64,000 nucleotides of DNA, taken from NCBI GenBank assembly GCA_937887565.1, contig CALABS010000053.1, positions 44,403 to 108,402 on the forward strand, in the 5' to 3' direction. The number at the start of each line of letters is the position of its first letter. Positions within the stretch are counted from its first letter, which is position 1. This stretch comes from an uncultured Rhodospirillaceae bacterium. Its GTDB lineage: Bacteria > Pseudomonadota > Alphaproteobacteria > Rhodospirillales > Magnetospirillaceae. The notes beneath the pieces are model-generated. The model did not search any database. It saw nothing but the letters and a program-made list of their open reading frames with translations, and had not been told where the DNA came from. Below, in pieces: positions 35,837-46,624 of this stretch. The position numbers and the translations under genes were made by a program.

Positions 35837-36951
35837 TGGGCAAGGCGGAATCGGCGTGGAGGCGCAAGAGCTGCCAGAGTCTCGATCCGGCCATCGTGCT
35901 GGGGGCGCTGTCCTCGGCCGTGGTGGTGGTGGACGGGGACGCCCGCATCCTCTATGTCAATGCCGCCGCGGAACAGCTGTTCCAGTCCGGTGCCAGCTAT
36001 CTTTGCGGGCAGCCGGTCACCGACTTCCTGCCGCCCGACAGCCCGATCCTGGCCCTGGTCCAGCAGGCCCGCGACAACGCCCTGGTGGTGTCGGAATACG
36101 GCGTCGGCCTGGACACGCCGCGCACCGGCAACCGCACGGTGACCGTGCAGGCCGCGCCGGTGAACGAGGTTCCCGGCGCCGTCGTGCTGTCCCTGCACGA
36201 GCAGTCCATCGCGCTGAAGATCGGCGGCCAGCTCGCCAGCCGCAACGCCGCCCGCTCGGTCACCGCCATGGCGGCCATGATGGCGCACGAGGTCAAGAAT
36301 CCGCTGTCGGGCATCCGCGGCGCCGCCCAGCTGCTGGAGGCGTCGGCGGAGGAGGACGACCGCGTGCTGACCCGCCTCATCGTCGACGAGACCGACCGCA
36401 TCGTCGCGCTGGTTGACCGCATGGAGGTGTTCACCGACAAGCAGCCCATCGACCGCAAGGCCATCAACATCCACCAGGTGCTGGAGCATGTGCGGCGCAT
36501 CGCCGAGAACGGCTTTGCCCGTCACGTGCGGTTCGTGGAGAACTACGACCCGTCGCTGCCGCCGGTGCTGGGCAACCGCGACCAGTTGATCCAGGTGTTC
36601 CTGAACATGGTCAAGAACGCCGCCGAGGCGGTGCCCGCCGAGGGTGGCGAGATCGTCCTGTCCACCGCCTATCAGCACGGCGTCCGCCTGGCGGTGCCGG
36701 GGACCGGCGAGCGTCGCCACCTGCCGCTGGTGGTGGCGATCCAGGACAACGGTCCCGGCATTCCCGAGGACCTGCGTCCACACCTGTTCGACGCCTTCGT
36801 GACCACCAAGCCCTCGGGCACCGGCCTTGGCCTGGCGCTGGTCGCCAAGGTCATCGGCGACCATGGCGGGGTGGTGGAATTCGACAGCCAGCCGCGCCGC
36901 ACCGTGTTCCGCGTGATGCTGCCCATGGTGCAAGAGGGGGACGAGGCCTGA
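35833..36951 (+). CDS. ntrB: Nitrogen regulation sensor kinase NtrB
   Basis: 372 residues, soluble histidine kinase. A PAS domain (about residues 18-130) senses through partner PII proteins. The phospho-acceptor H-box is MMAHEVKNPLSGIRGAAQLLE (His about 152). Catalytic boxes include NMVKNAAEAV (N), DNGPGIPEDL (G1) and GTGLGLALVAK (G2). It phosphorylates NtrC under nitrogen limitation. The start overlaps the dusB stop (ATGA); ntrC follows after four bases. Confidence 0.95.
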   Translation: MMGKAESAWRRKSCQSLDPAIVLGALSSAVVVVDGDARILYVNAAAEQLFQSGASYLCGQPVTDFLPPDSPILALVQQARDNALVVSEYGVGLDTPRTGNRTVTVQAAPVNEVPGAVVLSLHEQSIALKIGGQLASRNAARSVTAMAAMMAHEVKNPLSGIRGAAQLLEASAEEDDRVLTRLIVDETDRIVALVDRMEVFTDKQPIDRKAINIHQVLEHVRRIAENGFARHVRFVENYDPSLPPVLGNRDQLIQVFLNMVKNAAEAVPAEGGEIVLSTAYQHGVRLAVPGTGERRHLPLVVAIQDNGPGIPEDLRPHLFDAFVTTKPSGTGLGLALVAKVIGDHGGVVEFDSQPRRTVFRVMLPMVQEGDEA

Positions 36952-36955
36952 CCGC

Positions 36956-38407
<1,452 letters not shown>

Positions 38408-38410
38408 TCC

Positions 38411-40657
38411 ATGGCCACCGATCGCCGCCGGCTTGGCGTCCGCCTCATGCTGTGGGCCCGCCGCGTCGGGCTCGCCCGTCGGCTGGCGGTGGCGCTGACG
38501 CTGGCGGTGGTGCCGTCGGTGGTGGCGACCTTCCTGGCCATGACGGTATCCGACGCCGCCGGCCCCGACCCCCGGACGGTGCTGAGCCTGCTGGGGCTGG
38601 ACGTGGCCCTGCTATTGGCGCTCGGCGTCGTGGTCGGCGTGCGGGTGGCCGGCGTGTGGCGGGCCAGGCGGCGCGGGTCCAGCGGGTCCAAGCTGCATCT
38701 GCGCTTCATCCTCCTGTTCTCACTGGTGGCGATCACGCCGTCGCTGGTGGTGTCGCTGGGCTCCGCCGTGTTCTTCCGCTACGGGGTCGAGACCTGGTTT
38801 TCCGACCGCGTCCGGACCGCCCTCGAGGCCTCGATCCAGGTGGCCCATGCCTACCTGCAGGAACACCAGCAGGTCATCGCCGGCGACGCCCTGGCCATGG
38901 CCAACGACATCAACCGCGAAGGCCCGCTGCTGGTCGCCGCCCAGCAGCGCTTCAACACCTTCGTCGCCACCCAGGCGGCGGTGCGCGGCCTGACGGAGGC
39001 CATCGTCTTCGACAACCAGGGGCAGGTTCTGGCCCGGTCAGGCCTGGCCTTCTCCATCGAATCGAGCATCTCCCAGATTCCCTATTGGGCCACCGAGAAG
39101 GCCCGCAACGGCGAGGTCGCGGTGCTGACCAGCGAGGACGACGACCGCGTCCGCGCCCTGGTCAGGCTTCCGGCGTTCATCGGCGAGACCTATCTGTTCG
39201 TGGGCCGCTTCGTCGATCCCCAGGTGGTCGGCCACGTGGAGCAGACCTCGGCCGCCGTGGCCGAATACGAGAAGCTGGAAGGCCGCCGCGTCGGCCTGGA
39301 ACGCGCCTTCATGCTGGTCTTCGCGGTGGTGGCGCTGCTGATCCTGCTGGCGGCGATCTGGGTCGGCCTGATGATGGCCATGACGCTGGCCACGCCCATC
39401 GCGCGCCTCATCGACGCCGCCGAGAAGGTGCGCAGCGGCGACCTCGACGCGCGGGTCGACGAGAGGGAGGCCACCGACGAAATCGGCACCCTGGCGCGCG
39501 CCTTCAACCGCATGACGGAGCAGTTGGGGCAGCAACGGCGCGACCTGATGGGCGCCAACCGGGAACTGGACGAACGCCGCCGTTTCACCGAGACCGTGCT
39601 GGAGGGCGTGTCGGCGGGCGTGATCGGCATCGATCGTTTCGGTGCCGTCCATCTTCCCAACCGCTCGGCCTGCGAGTTGCTGGCGACGTCGCCGGAGGAG
39701 ATGGCCGGCCGTCCCCTCGACGCCGTGGTTCCGGAACTGGGCGGCGTTTTGGAGGAAGCCCGCCGCCGCCCCGACCGTCTGGTCCAGCACGAGGTCAAGC
39801 TGGCCCGCGGCGGCCGGCCCCGCACCCTGCTGGTGCGGGTGGCGGCGGAACGGCTGGCCTCCGAGACCATCGGCTACGTGGTCACCTTCGACGACATTAC
39901 CGAGCTGGTCTCGGCCCAGCGCAAGGCCGCCTGGGCCGACGTGGCGCGGCGCATCGCCCACGAGATCAAGAATCCGCTGACCCCCATCCAGTTGTCGGCC
40001 GAACGCCTGAAGCGCAAGTATCTCAAGGAGATCCAGAGCGATCCCGAGACCTACGCCACCCTGATCGAGACCATCGTCCGTCAAGTGGGCGACATCGGGC
40101 GGATGGTCGACGAGTTCTCGTCCTTCGCCCGCATGCCCGCCCCGCAAATGAAGGCCGAGGATCTTGCCGACCTCTGCCGGCAGTCGCTGTTCCTTCAGAA
40201 GACCGGCTATCCCGACGTCGCCTTCGAGGCCGAATTGCCGCCCGAGGCGGTGCCGGCGGTCTGCGACGGCCGCCTGGTCGGACAGGCGCTGACCAACCTC
40301 CTGAAGAACGCGGTCGAGGCGATCCGGGGGAGGGAAGGCGACGACCTGCCGGCCGGTCGCGTCGCCCTGTCGCTGACCCGAGAGGGGAACCGCATCGTCG
40401 TCGAGGTTCGCGACAATGGTCGCGGCCTGCCGGCCGAGGAACGCGAACGCCTGACCGAACCCTACGTCACCACCCGGGCCAAGGGCACCGGATTAGGACT
40501 TGCCATCGTCAAGAAAATCATGGAAGACCATGGCGGAGACCTTTACCTGGAGGACGCTCCGGGAGGCGGTGCCAGGGTCGGACTCGTCTTCCGCGAGGCC
40601 GAGCCGCAACAACCGTCCCCCGCATCCGCCAATCCGACGGCAACCCATGGCGCATGA
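38411..40657 (+). CDS. ntrY: Membrane sensor histidine kinase NtrY
   Basis: 748 residues. The N-terminus has three membrane helices (within about 15-120), then a periplasmic domain, a fourth helix (about 300-325), HAMP (LATPIARLIDAAEKVRSGDLDARV), PAS, and the kinase core. The H-box is ARRIAHEIKNPLTPIQLSAERL (His about 518). The N-box NLLKNAVEAI and GTGLGLAIVKKI close the ATP site. NtrY pairs with NtrX in nitrogen and redox/respiratory control. The last 11 bases overlap ntrX. Confidence 0.95.
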   Translation: MATDRRRLGVRLMLWARRVGLARRLAVALTLAVVPSVVATFLAMTVSDAAGPDPRTVLSLLGLDVALLLALGVVVGVRVAGVWRARRRGSSGSKLHLRFILLFSLVAITPSLVVSLGSAVFFRYGVETWFSDRVRTALEASIQVAHAYLQEHQQVIAGDALAMANDINREGPLLVAAQQRFNTFVATQAAVRGLTEAIVFDNQGQVLARSGLAFSIESSISQIPYWATEKARNGEVAVLTSEDDDRVRALVRLPAFIGETYLFVGRFVDPQVVGHVEQTSAAVAEYEKLEGRRVGLERAFMLVFAVVALLILLAAIWVGLMMAMTLATPIARLIDAAEKVRSGDLDARVDEREATDEIGTLARAFNRMTEQLGQQRRDLMGANRELDERRRFTETVLEGVSAGVIGIDRFGAVHLPNRSACELLATSPEEMAGRPLDAVVPELGGVLEEARRRPDRLVQHEVKLARGGRPRTLLVRVAAERLASETIGYVVTFDDITELVSAQRKAAWADVARRIAHEIKNPLTPIQLSAERLKRKYLKEIQSDPETYATLIETIVRQVGDIGRMVDEFSSFARMPAPQMKAEDLADLCRQSLFLQKTGYPDVAFEAELPPEAVPAVCDGRLVGQALTNLLKNAVEAIRGREGDDLPAGRVALSLTREGNRIVVEVRDNGRGLPAEERERLTEPYVTTRAKGTGLGLAIVKKIMEDHGGDLYLEDAPGGGARVGLVFREAEPQQPSPASANPTATHGA

Positions 40658-42050
40658 CATCCTGATCGTCGACGACGAGGCCGATATCCGCGCCCTCATC
40701 GCCGGCATTCTCGAGGACGAGGGCTATTCGACGCGCGAGGCGGCCACCTCCGACGCGGCGCTGGACGCCGTGCGGGCCCGGCGGCCCAGCCTGGTCATCC
40801 AGGACATCTGGCTGCAGGGATCGGCCCTGGACGGCCTCGGCATCCTGGACGCCATCAAGCGCGACCATCCCGACGTGCCGGTGGTGATGATCTCGGGCCA
40901 CGGCACCATCGAGACCGCCGTCCAGGCCATCAAGCAAGGCGCCTACGACTTCATCGAAAAGCCGTTCAAGACCGACCGCCTGCTGATCATCGTCGAGCGG
41001 GCCATCGAGGCCGCCCGCCTGCGGCGCGAGAACCGCGAGCTGCGCCTGCGGGTGGGAAGCTCGGGCGCCGCCGCCGACCTGGTCGGCGCCTCGCCCTTCG
41101 TCCAGCAGATCCGCGCCGCCATCGACAAGGTGGCGCCGACCAATTCCCGCGTCCTCGTCACCGGCCCGGCCGGCTCGGGCAAGGAGGTGGTGGCCCGCAT
41201 CATCCACGGCCGCTCGCGCCGCGCCGAGGGGCCGTTCGTGGTGCTGAACTGCGCCGCCATGCATCCCGACCGCATGGAAATCGAGCTGTTCGGCACCGAG
41301 CACGGCGTCGACGGCCCCGACAGCCCGCGCAAGATCGGCACCTTCGAGCAAGCCCATGGCGGCACCCTGTTGCTGGACGAGGTGGCGGACATGCCGCTGG
41401 AGACCCAGGGCAAGATCGTCCGCGTGCTCCAGGACCAGACCTTCGAGCGGGTGGGCGGCGGGAAAAGGGTCGAGGTCGATGTCCGCGTCATCGCCAGCAC
41501 CAATCGCGATCTGCAGTCCGAGATCGCCGCCGGCCGCTTCCGCGAGGATCTGTTCTATCGCCTCAATGTCGTGCCGGTGAAGGTGCCGCCGTTGCGGGAC
41601 CGCAAGGAAGACGTGCCGCTTCTGGCCCGTCATTTCATGCAACTGGCCGCCCAGGCGGCGGGCGTGCAGCCGCGCCCGCTGGGCGAGGACGCGCTGGCGG
41701 CGCTCCAGGCCTATGACTGGCCGGGCAACATCCGCCAGCTGCGCAACGTCATGGACTGGTTGCTGATCATGGCCCCGGGCGACGGCGGCGATTCCATCCG
41801 CGCCGACATGCTGCCCAGCGAGATCGGCGCCATCACCCCGGCGGTGCTGCGCTGGGAGAAGTCCAGCGAGATCATGACCCTGCCGCTGCGCGAGGCGCGG
41901 GAGCTGTTCGAGCGTGAATACCTGCTGGCGCAGGTCAATCGTTTCGCCGGCAACATCTCGCGCACCGCCGCCTTCGTCGGCATGGAACGGTCGGCGCTGC
42001 ATCGCAAGCTGAAGCTGCTCGGCGTCAACACAGACGACAAGCGCGGCTAA
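40647..42050 (+). CDS. ntrX: Response regulator NtrX, lacking the GAFTGA loop
   Basis: 467 residues. The receiver domain has phospho-Asp 53 in LVIQDIWLQGSALDG. The AAA+ domain has TGPAGSGKE (Walker A) and LLDEVADMPLETQ (Walker B). The sigma-54-contact loop reads FGTEHGVDGPDS instead of GAFTGA, so it probably does not open sigma-54 promoters itself and works as a sigma-70-type regulator, as reported for other alphaproteobacterial NtrX proteins. A Fis-type HTH ends the protein (SRTAAFVGMERSALHRKLK). trkA follows after 21 bases. Confidence 0.95.
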   Translation: MAHDILIVDDEADIRALIAGILEDEGYSTREAATSDAALDAVRARRPSLVIQDIWLQGSALDGLGILDAIKRDHPDVPVVMISGHGTIETAVQAIKQGAYDFIEKPFKTDRLLIIVERAIEAARLRRENRELRLRVGSSGAAADLVGASPFVQQIRAAIDKVAPTNSRVLVTGPAGSGKEVVARIIHGRSRRAEGPFVVLNCAAMHPDRMEIELFGTEHGVDGPDSPRKIGTFEQAHGGTLLLDEVADMPLETQGKIVRVLQDQTFERVGGGKRVEVDVRVIASTNRDLQSEIAAGRFREDLFYRLNVVPVKVPPLRDRKEDVPLLARHFMQLAAQAAGVQPRPLGEDALAALQAYDWPGNIRQLRNVMDWLLIMAPGDGGDSIRADMLPSEIGAITPAVLRWEKSSEIMTLPLREARELFEREYLLAQVNRFAGNISRTAAFVGMERSALHRKLKLLGVNTDDKRG

Positions 42051-42071
42051 CAGGGTAGTAGGGGGGCGGCC

Positions 42072-43448
42072 ATGAAGGTCATCGTCTGCGGGGCCGGCCA
42101 GGTCGGCTTCAACATCGCCCATTATCTCGCCAGCGAGAACAACGACGTCACCGTCATCGACCAGCGCCCCGACCTGATCCGCAAGATCAGCGACACCCTC
42201 GACGTCCAGGCCATCCTGGGCTACGCCTCGCATCCGCCGGTCCTCGAGCAGGCCGGTGCCGGCGACGCCGACATGATCATCGCGGTCACCCATGCCGACG
42301 AGGTCAACATGGTGGCCTGCCAGGTGGCGCACTCGCTGTTCAACGTGCCCACCAAGATCGCCCGCGTACGCTCGCAATCCTATCTCCAGCACATGTGGGC
42401 GACGCTTTTCTCGCGCGAGCATCTGCCCATCGACGTCATCATCAGCCCCGAGATCGAGGTGGCGCGGGCCATCACCCGCCGCCTGCAGGTGCCGGGCGCC
42501 ATCGACGTCATCCCGCTGGCCAACGACAAGGTGCGCCTGATCGGCGTGCGGTGCACCGAGGCCTGCCCGCTGATCAACACGCCGCTCCGGCAGCTGACCG
42601 TTCTGTTTCCGGATCTGAACATCGTGATCATCGGCATCGTGCGCGGCGGCAAGGCCATGGTGCCGACCGCCGAGGACCAGATGCTGGACGGCGACGAGGT
42701 CTATTTCGTGGTCGACACGGCCCATGTGGACCGGGCGCTCGCCGCCTTCGGCCGCGAGGACCAGGAAGCGCGGCGCATCGTCATCTTCGGCGGCGGCAAT
42801 ATCGGCCTGTTCCTCGCCCAGCAGATCGAGGCCGAGCACCCGGGCGCGTCGGTCAAGGTCATCGAGACGGACAAGGAACGCGCCGAATACGTCGCCAAGA
42901 CCCTGCATCGCACCGTCGTCCTGCATGGCGACGTGCTCGACCCCGAGATCCTGCACGAGGCCAGCGTGGCCGCCGCCGAGACCGTGGTGGCGGTGACCAA
43001 CGACGACGAGACCAACATCCTGTCCTCGCTGCTGGCCAAGCGCTATGGCGCCAGGCGCGGCATGACGCTGATCAACAAGACCACCTACAACGCCCTGATG
43101 GGGCCGCTGGGCGTGGATGTGGTGATCAGCCCGCGCGCCATTACCGTCTCCAATATCCTCCAGCACGTGCGCCGTGGCCGCATCCACGCCGTCCACTCGC
43201 TGCACGAGGGCTTCGGAGAGTTGATCGAGGCCGACGCCCTGGAGACCTCCAGCCTGGTCGGCAAGCCGCTCCGCGACGTCAAGCTCCCCAATGGCGTGCT
43301 GTTGGGCGCGGTGGTGCGCGACGGCCAGGTCATCAGCCCACGCGGCAACACCGTCGTCCAGGCCGGCGACCGGGTGGTGCTGTTCGCCGCCGCCGACGCG
43401 GTGAAGAAGGTCGAAAAGATGTTCTCGGTGCGGCTGGAGTATTTCTGA
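42072..43448 (+). CDS. trkA: Trk system potassium uptake protein TrkA
   Basis: 458 residues, two RCK units. GAGQVGFNIAHYL (residues 5-17) and GGGNIGLFLAQQIE (about 240-253) are the two Rossmann NAD-binding motifs; each is followed by a TrkA-C domain. It is the cytoplasmic gating ring of the TrkH/TrkG potassium channel-transporter. No trkH is in the window. AGGGGGGCGGCC precedes the start. The ntrX-trkA-dat-hfq order is conserved in alphaproteobacteria. Confidence 0.96.
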   Translation: MKVIVCGAGQVGFNIAHYLASENNDVTVIDQRPDLIRKISDTLDVQAILGYASHPPVLEQAGAGDADMIIAVTHADEVNMVACQVAHSLFNVPTKIARVRSQSYLQHMWATLFSREHLPIDVIISPEIEVARAITRRLQVPGAIDVIPLANDKVRLIGVRCTEACPLINTPLRQLTVLFPDLNIVIIGIVRGGKAMVPTAEDQMLDGDEVYFVVDTAHVDRALAAFGREDQEARRIVIFGGGNIGLFLAQQIEAEHPGASVKVIETDKERAEYVAKTLHRTVVLHGDVLDPEILHEASVAAAETVVAVTNDDETNILSSLLAKRYGARRGMTLINKTTYNALMGPLGVDVVISPRAITVSNILQHVRRGRIHAVHSLHEGFGELIEADALETSSLVGKPLRDVKLPNGVLLGAVVRDGQVISPRGNTVVQAGDRVVLFAAADAVKKVEKMFSVRLEYF

Positions 43449-43449
43449 C

Positions 43450-44298
43450 GTGCCGCGGGTCAGCTACGTCAACGGCCACTATGTCCGCCACGCCGAAGCC
43501 GCCATTCACATCGAGGATCGCGGGTTCCAGTTCGCCGATGCCGTCTACGAGGTGATGCCGGTGGCCGCCGGCCGTGTCCGCCACCTGGACCAGCACCTGG
43601 ACCGGCTGGAGCGCTCGCTGGGCGCCCTGGCCATCGCCTGGCCGGTGCCGCGCCGTGTCCTGCCGCTGATCCTGGCCGAAGTGGTGCGCCGTAACCGGCT
43701 GGCCGACGGCGTCGTCTATCTTCAGGCGACGCGGGGGGCGGCGCCGCGCAACCATCTGTTCCCGGCCGCCGCCATGCCGGGACTGGTGGTGTCGGCCTGG
43801 GCGGCCAAGGGGCCGTCGGCCCGCCAGGTGGAGGAGGGCGTGGCGGTCGCCACCCGGCCCGACCAGCGCTGGAAGCGTCCCGACATCAAGACCGTCGCCC
43901 TGCTGCCCAACGCCCTGGCCCGGCAGTCGGCCAAGGAGGTGGGCGCCTTCGAGGCGCTGTTGATCGGCGAGGCGGGGCAGGTGCGGGAGGGCTCGGCCAC
44001 CAATTTCTTCATCATCGGCCGCGACGGCGCGCTGCTGACCCATCCCGCCGACCACGCCATCCTGGCCGGGGTGACCCGCGCCAACGTCGTTTCGCAGGCG
44101 CGGTCGATGGGACTCGAGATCGGCGAGCGACCTTTCGGTCTGGACGAGGTTTCGGCCGCGCGCGAAGCCTTCCTGACCGGCACCACCATCGCGGTATTGC
44201 CGGTGACCCGCATCGACGGCCGGCCAGTGGCGGACGGGACGCCGGGTCCGGTAACCTTGGCGTTGAGATCCCGCGTCCTGGAGCTTCGCAACCGGTGA
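43450..44298 (+). CDS. D-amino-acid aminotransferase (class IV PLP enzyme)
   Basis: 282 residues from a GTG one base after the trkA stop. Class IV aminotransferase fold: YVNGHYVRHAEAAIHIEDRGFQFADAVYE opens it, the PLP lysine is in RWKRPDIKTVALLPNALAR (about residue 144), and VREGSATNFFII and ILAGVTRANV follow. Size and motifs match D-alanine transaminases more than branched-chain ones. It could supply D-glutamate or D-alanine for peptidoglycan. The exact substrate is not decided by sequence. The stop overlaps the next start (GTGA). Confidence 0.85.
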   Translation: MPRVSYVNGHYVRHAEAAIHIEDRGFQFADAVYEVMPVAAGRVRHLDQHLDRLERSLGALAIAWPVPRRVLPLILAEVVRRNRLADGVVYLQATRGAAPRNHLFPAAAMPGLVVSAWAAKGPSARQVEEGVAVATRPDQRWKRPDIKTVALLPNALARQSAKEVGAFEALLIGEAGQVREGSATNFFIIGRDGALLTHPADHAILAGVTRANVVSQARSMGLEIGERPFGLDEVSAAREAFLTGTTIAVLPVTRIDGRPVADGTPGPVTLALRSRVLELRNR

Positions 44299-44972
44299 GC
44301 CTGCTGTCCGTGCCCAAGGCGATGGTGTTCGACTGGGACAACACCCTGGTGGATTCCTGGGCCTGCATCCGCGAATCCTACAACATGACCTTCGGCCATT
44401 TCGGAATGCCGGAATGGAGCCTGGAGGAATGCAAGGTCAACGTGGCGAAGTCGCTGCGCGATTCATTCCCGTCGTTGTTCGGCGACCGCTGGGAGGAAGC
44501 CCGCGACATCTTCTACGCCAGCTTCGAATCCATCCATATGTCGCATCTCGATCCGCTGCCGGGGGCGCAATCCATGCTGGAGGACTTCACCCGACGCGGC
44601 GTCTACCTGGCGGTGGTCAGCAACAAGCGCGGTTCGTTCCTGCGGGGCGAGGTCGAGGCCCTGGGATGGAGCCGGTTCTTCGGCGGCCTGGTCGGGGCCA
44701 ACGACGCCGAGGCCGACAAGCCCCACCCGTCCCCGGTCCGGATGGCCCTGGCCCCTGGTGGTTTCGATCCCGGTCCGGACGTGTGGTTCGTGGGCGACGC
44801 CGCCATCGACATGCAGTGCGGGCACGCTTCCGGGTGCCTGCCGGTGCTGATGCGTGGCGACCCTCCCCGGGCAGGTGAGTTCGGGTCCTACCCGCCCGTA
44901 TGTCATCTGGCGGGGTGCGGTGCGATCGTCGCCCTTGTGAGCGAACTAGCGGTTCCCATATCGGGAATTTGA
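44295..44972 (+). CDS. HAD-family phosphatase, phosphoglycolate-phosphatase-like
   Basis: 225 residues from the GTG overlapping the transaminase stop. Motif I is FDWDNTLVDSW (Asp nucleophile about residue 13), motif II VVSNKRG, motif III the Lys in EADKPHPSP, motif IV VWFVGDAAIDMQCG. The cap between motifs I and II is helical, as in phosphoglycolate phosphatases. Specificity is unknown; the last 30 residues are Cys- and Gly-containing and unusual. About 80 bases separate it from hfq. Confidence 0.83.
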   Translation: MSLLSVPKAMVFDWDNTLVDSWACIRESYNMTFGHFGMPEWSLEECKVNVAKSLRDSFPSLFGDRWEEARDIFYASFESIHMSHLDPLPGAQSMLEDFTRRGVYLAVVSNKRGSFLRGEVEALGWSRFFGGLVGANDAEADKPHPSPVRMALAPGGFDPGPDVWFVGDAAIDMQCGHASGCLPVLMRGDPPRAGEFGSYPPVCHLAGCGAIVALVSELAVPISGI

Positions 44973-45055
44973 TGGTAACGAGGGGGTCTTGGGGAGGATA
45001 CTCTTCTTCACCGACCCAGAAAATATCTCGGGCAAATAAGAACGGATCATCCATC

Positions 45056-45307
45056 ATGTCCGCGGAAAAGTCCCAAAATGTGCAGGATGTTTTTCTCAAC
45101 TACATCCGCAAGAACAAGACACCTGTCACGATCTTCCTGGTGAACGGGGTCAAGTTGCAGGGCATCGTAACCTGGTTCGACAACTTCTCTGTGCTCCTGC
45201 GCCGTGACGGCCATACCCAGCTGGTCTACAAGCACGCGATTTCGACGGTGATGCCGTCGACTCCGATCTCGTTGTTCGAGCCGAACAAGGAAAGCGGCGA
45301 AGAGTAA
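45056..45307 (+). CDS. hfq: RNA chaperone Hfq
   Basis: 83 residues from the ATG at 45056. The Sm1 motif is VTIFLVNGVKLQGIVTWFDNFSVLLRR and Sm2 is LVYKHAISTVMP, with the canonical YKHA. The N-terminal QDVFLNYIRKNKTP holds the proximal-face Gln. It forms a hexamer matching small RNAs with mRNAs. It has a short acidic C-terminal tail, as usual for alphaproteobacteria. hflX starts immediately after the stop. Confidence 0.97.
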   Translation: MSAEKSQNVQDVFLNYIRKNKTPVTIFLVNGVKLQGIVTWFDNFSVLLRRDGHTQLVYKHAISTVMPSTPISLFEPNKESGEE

Positions 45308-46624
45308 GTGGCGAGCGGACAGACCGGCCCCGCGCGGCCGGACCCTCAGCGTGCCATGGTGGTCCACCCCGCCGTCAAGACGGGGGAGGGGGCCGTTCGC
45401 CAGCCGGACGCCCGCCTCTCCGAGGCGGTCGGGCTGGCCCAGGCCATTTCTCTCGATATCGTCCATGCCGAGGTGGTGCCGGTCGCCAAGTTGCGACCGG
45501 CCACCTTGCTCGGCAAGGGCGCCGTCGACCGTCTCGCCGTCGAGGTCAAGGACAAGGAGATCGCGGTCGCCGTCATGGACGGGCACCTGTCGCCGGTCCA
45601 GCAGCGCAATCTCGAACGGGCGTGGTCGTGCAAGGTCATCGACCGCACCGGCCTGATCCTCGAGATTTTCGGCGAGCGGGCGCGCACCCGCGAGGGCGCG
45701 CTGCAGGTGGAGCTGGCGGCGCTCAGCTACCAGCGTTCGCGCCTTGTGCGGTCGTGGACCCACCTGGAGCGCCAGCGCGGCGGCTTCGGCTTCCTGGGCG
45801 GCCCCGGCGAGACCCAGATCGAGGCCGACCGCCGCATGATCGGCGAGCGCATCGTCAAGCTGAAGCGCGAGCTTGACGACGTCAAGCGGACCCGCGACCT
45901 GCACCGCTCGGCCCGCAAGCGGGTGCCTTATCCCATCGTCGCCCTGGTGGGCTACACCAATGCCGGCAAGTCGACGCTGTTCAACCGGCTGACCCGCGCC
46001 GAGGTGCTGGCCCAGGACATGCTGTTCGCGACCCTGGACCCGACCATGCGCGGCCTCAGGCTGCCGTCGGGGCGCAACGTCATCCTGTCCGACACCGTCG
46101 GCTTCGTCTCCGACCTGCCCCACGAGCTGGTGGCCGCTTTCCGCGCCACGCTGGAGGAGGTGTTGGAAGCCGACGTGGTCGTCCACGTCCGCGACATCTC
46201 CCATCCCGACACCGAGGCCCAGGCGGCCGACGTGGAAACCGTGCTCAGGGAGCTGGGGATCGGGTCCATGGTGGATACGGGGCTGGTCGAGGCGCTCAAC
46301 AAGATCGACCTCCTCGACGAGCACGCCCGCGAGCTGGTGTCCAACCAGGCCGCCCGCCGCCCGGGAACGGTGGCGGTGTCGGCGGTTTCCGGAGAAGGAG
46401 TGGACGCCCTCCTGGCCTGCCTGGACGAGCGGCTGTCCGTCGGCCGCCAGTTGGTGGACGCCCAGGTGCCGCTTGTGGACGGCGCCACCATTTCCTGGCT
46501 CTACCGTCAGGGCGAGGTGGTGGCCCGCCGCGACGACGACGCCGTCGCCTTCGTGCGCGTGCGCCTGGACCCGGCCGACGCCCAGCGCCTGCGGCAGAGG
46601 TTGGCCGAAGGGCGCGGATCGTGA
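45308..46624 (+). CDS. hflX: Ribosome-associated GTPase HflX
   Basis: 438 residues from a GTG directly following hfq. The HflX N-terminal domain ends in RGGFGFLGGPGETQIEADRR, the family signature, followed by a coiled helix pair. The G domain (about 205-370) has GYTNAGKSTLFNRLT (P-loop), DTVGFVSDLPHELVAAFRATLEE (G3) and NKIDLL (G4). HflX splits stalled or heat-damaged ribosomes. The end overlaps the following gene (GTGA). Confidence 0.96.
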   Translation: MASGQTGPARPDPQRAMVVHPAVKTGEGAVRQPDARLSEAVGLAQAISLDIVHAEVVPVAKLRPATLLGKGAVDRLAVEVKDKEIAVAVMDGHLSPVQQRNLERAWSCKVIDRTGLILEIFGERARTREGALQVELAALSYQRSRLVRSWTHLERQRGGFGFLGGPGETQIEADRRMIGERIVKLKRELDDVKRTRDLHRSARKRVPYPIVALVGYTNAGKSTLFNRLTRAEVLAQDMLFATLDPTMRGLRLPSGRNVILSDTVGFVSDLPHELVAAFRATLEEVLEADVVVHVRDISHPDTEAQAADVETVLRELGIGSMVDTGLVEALNKIDLLDEHARELVSNQAARRPGTVAVSAVSGEGVDALLACLDERLSVGRQLVDAQVPLVDGATISWLYRQGEVVARRDDDAVAFVRVRLDPADAQRLRQRLAEGRGS

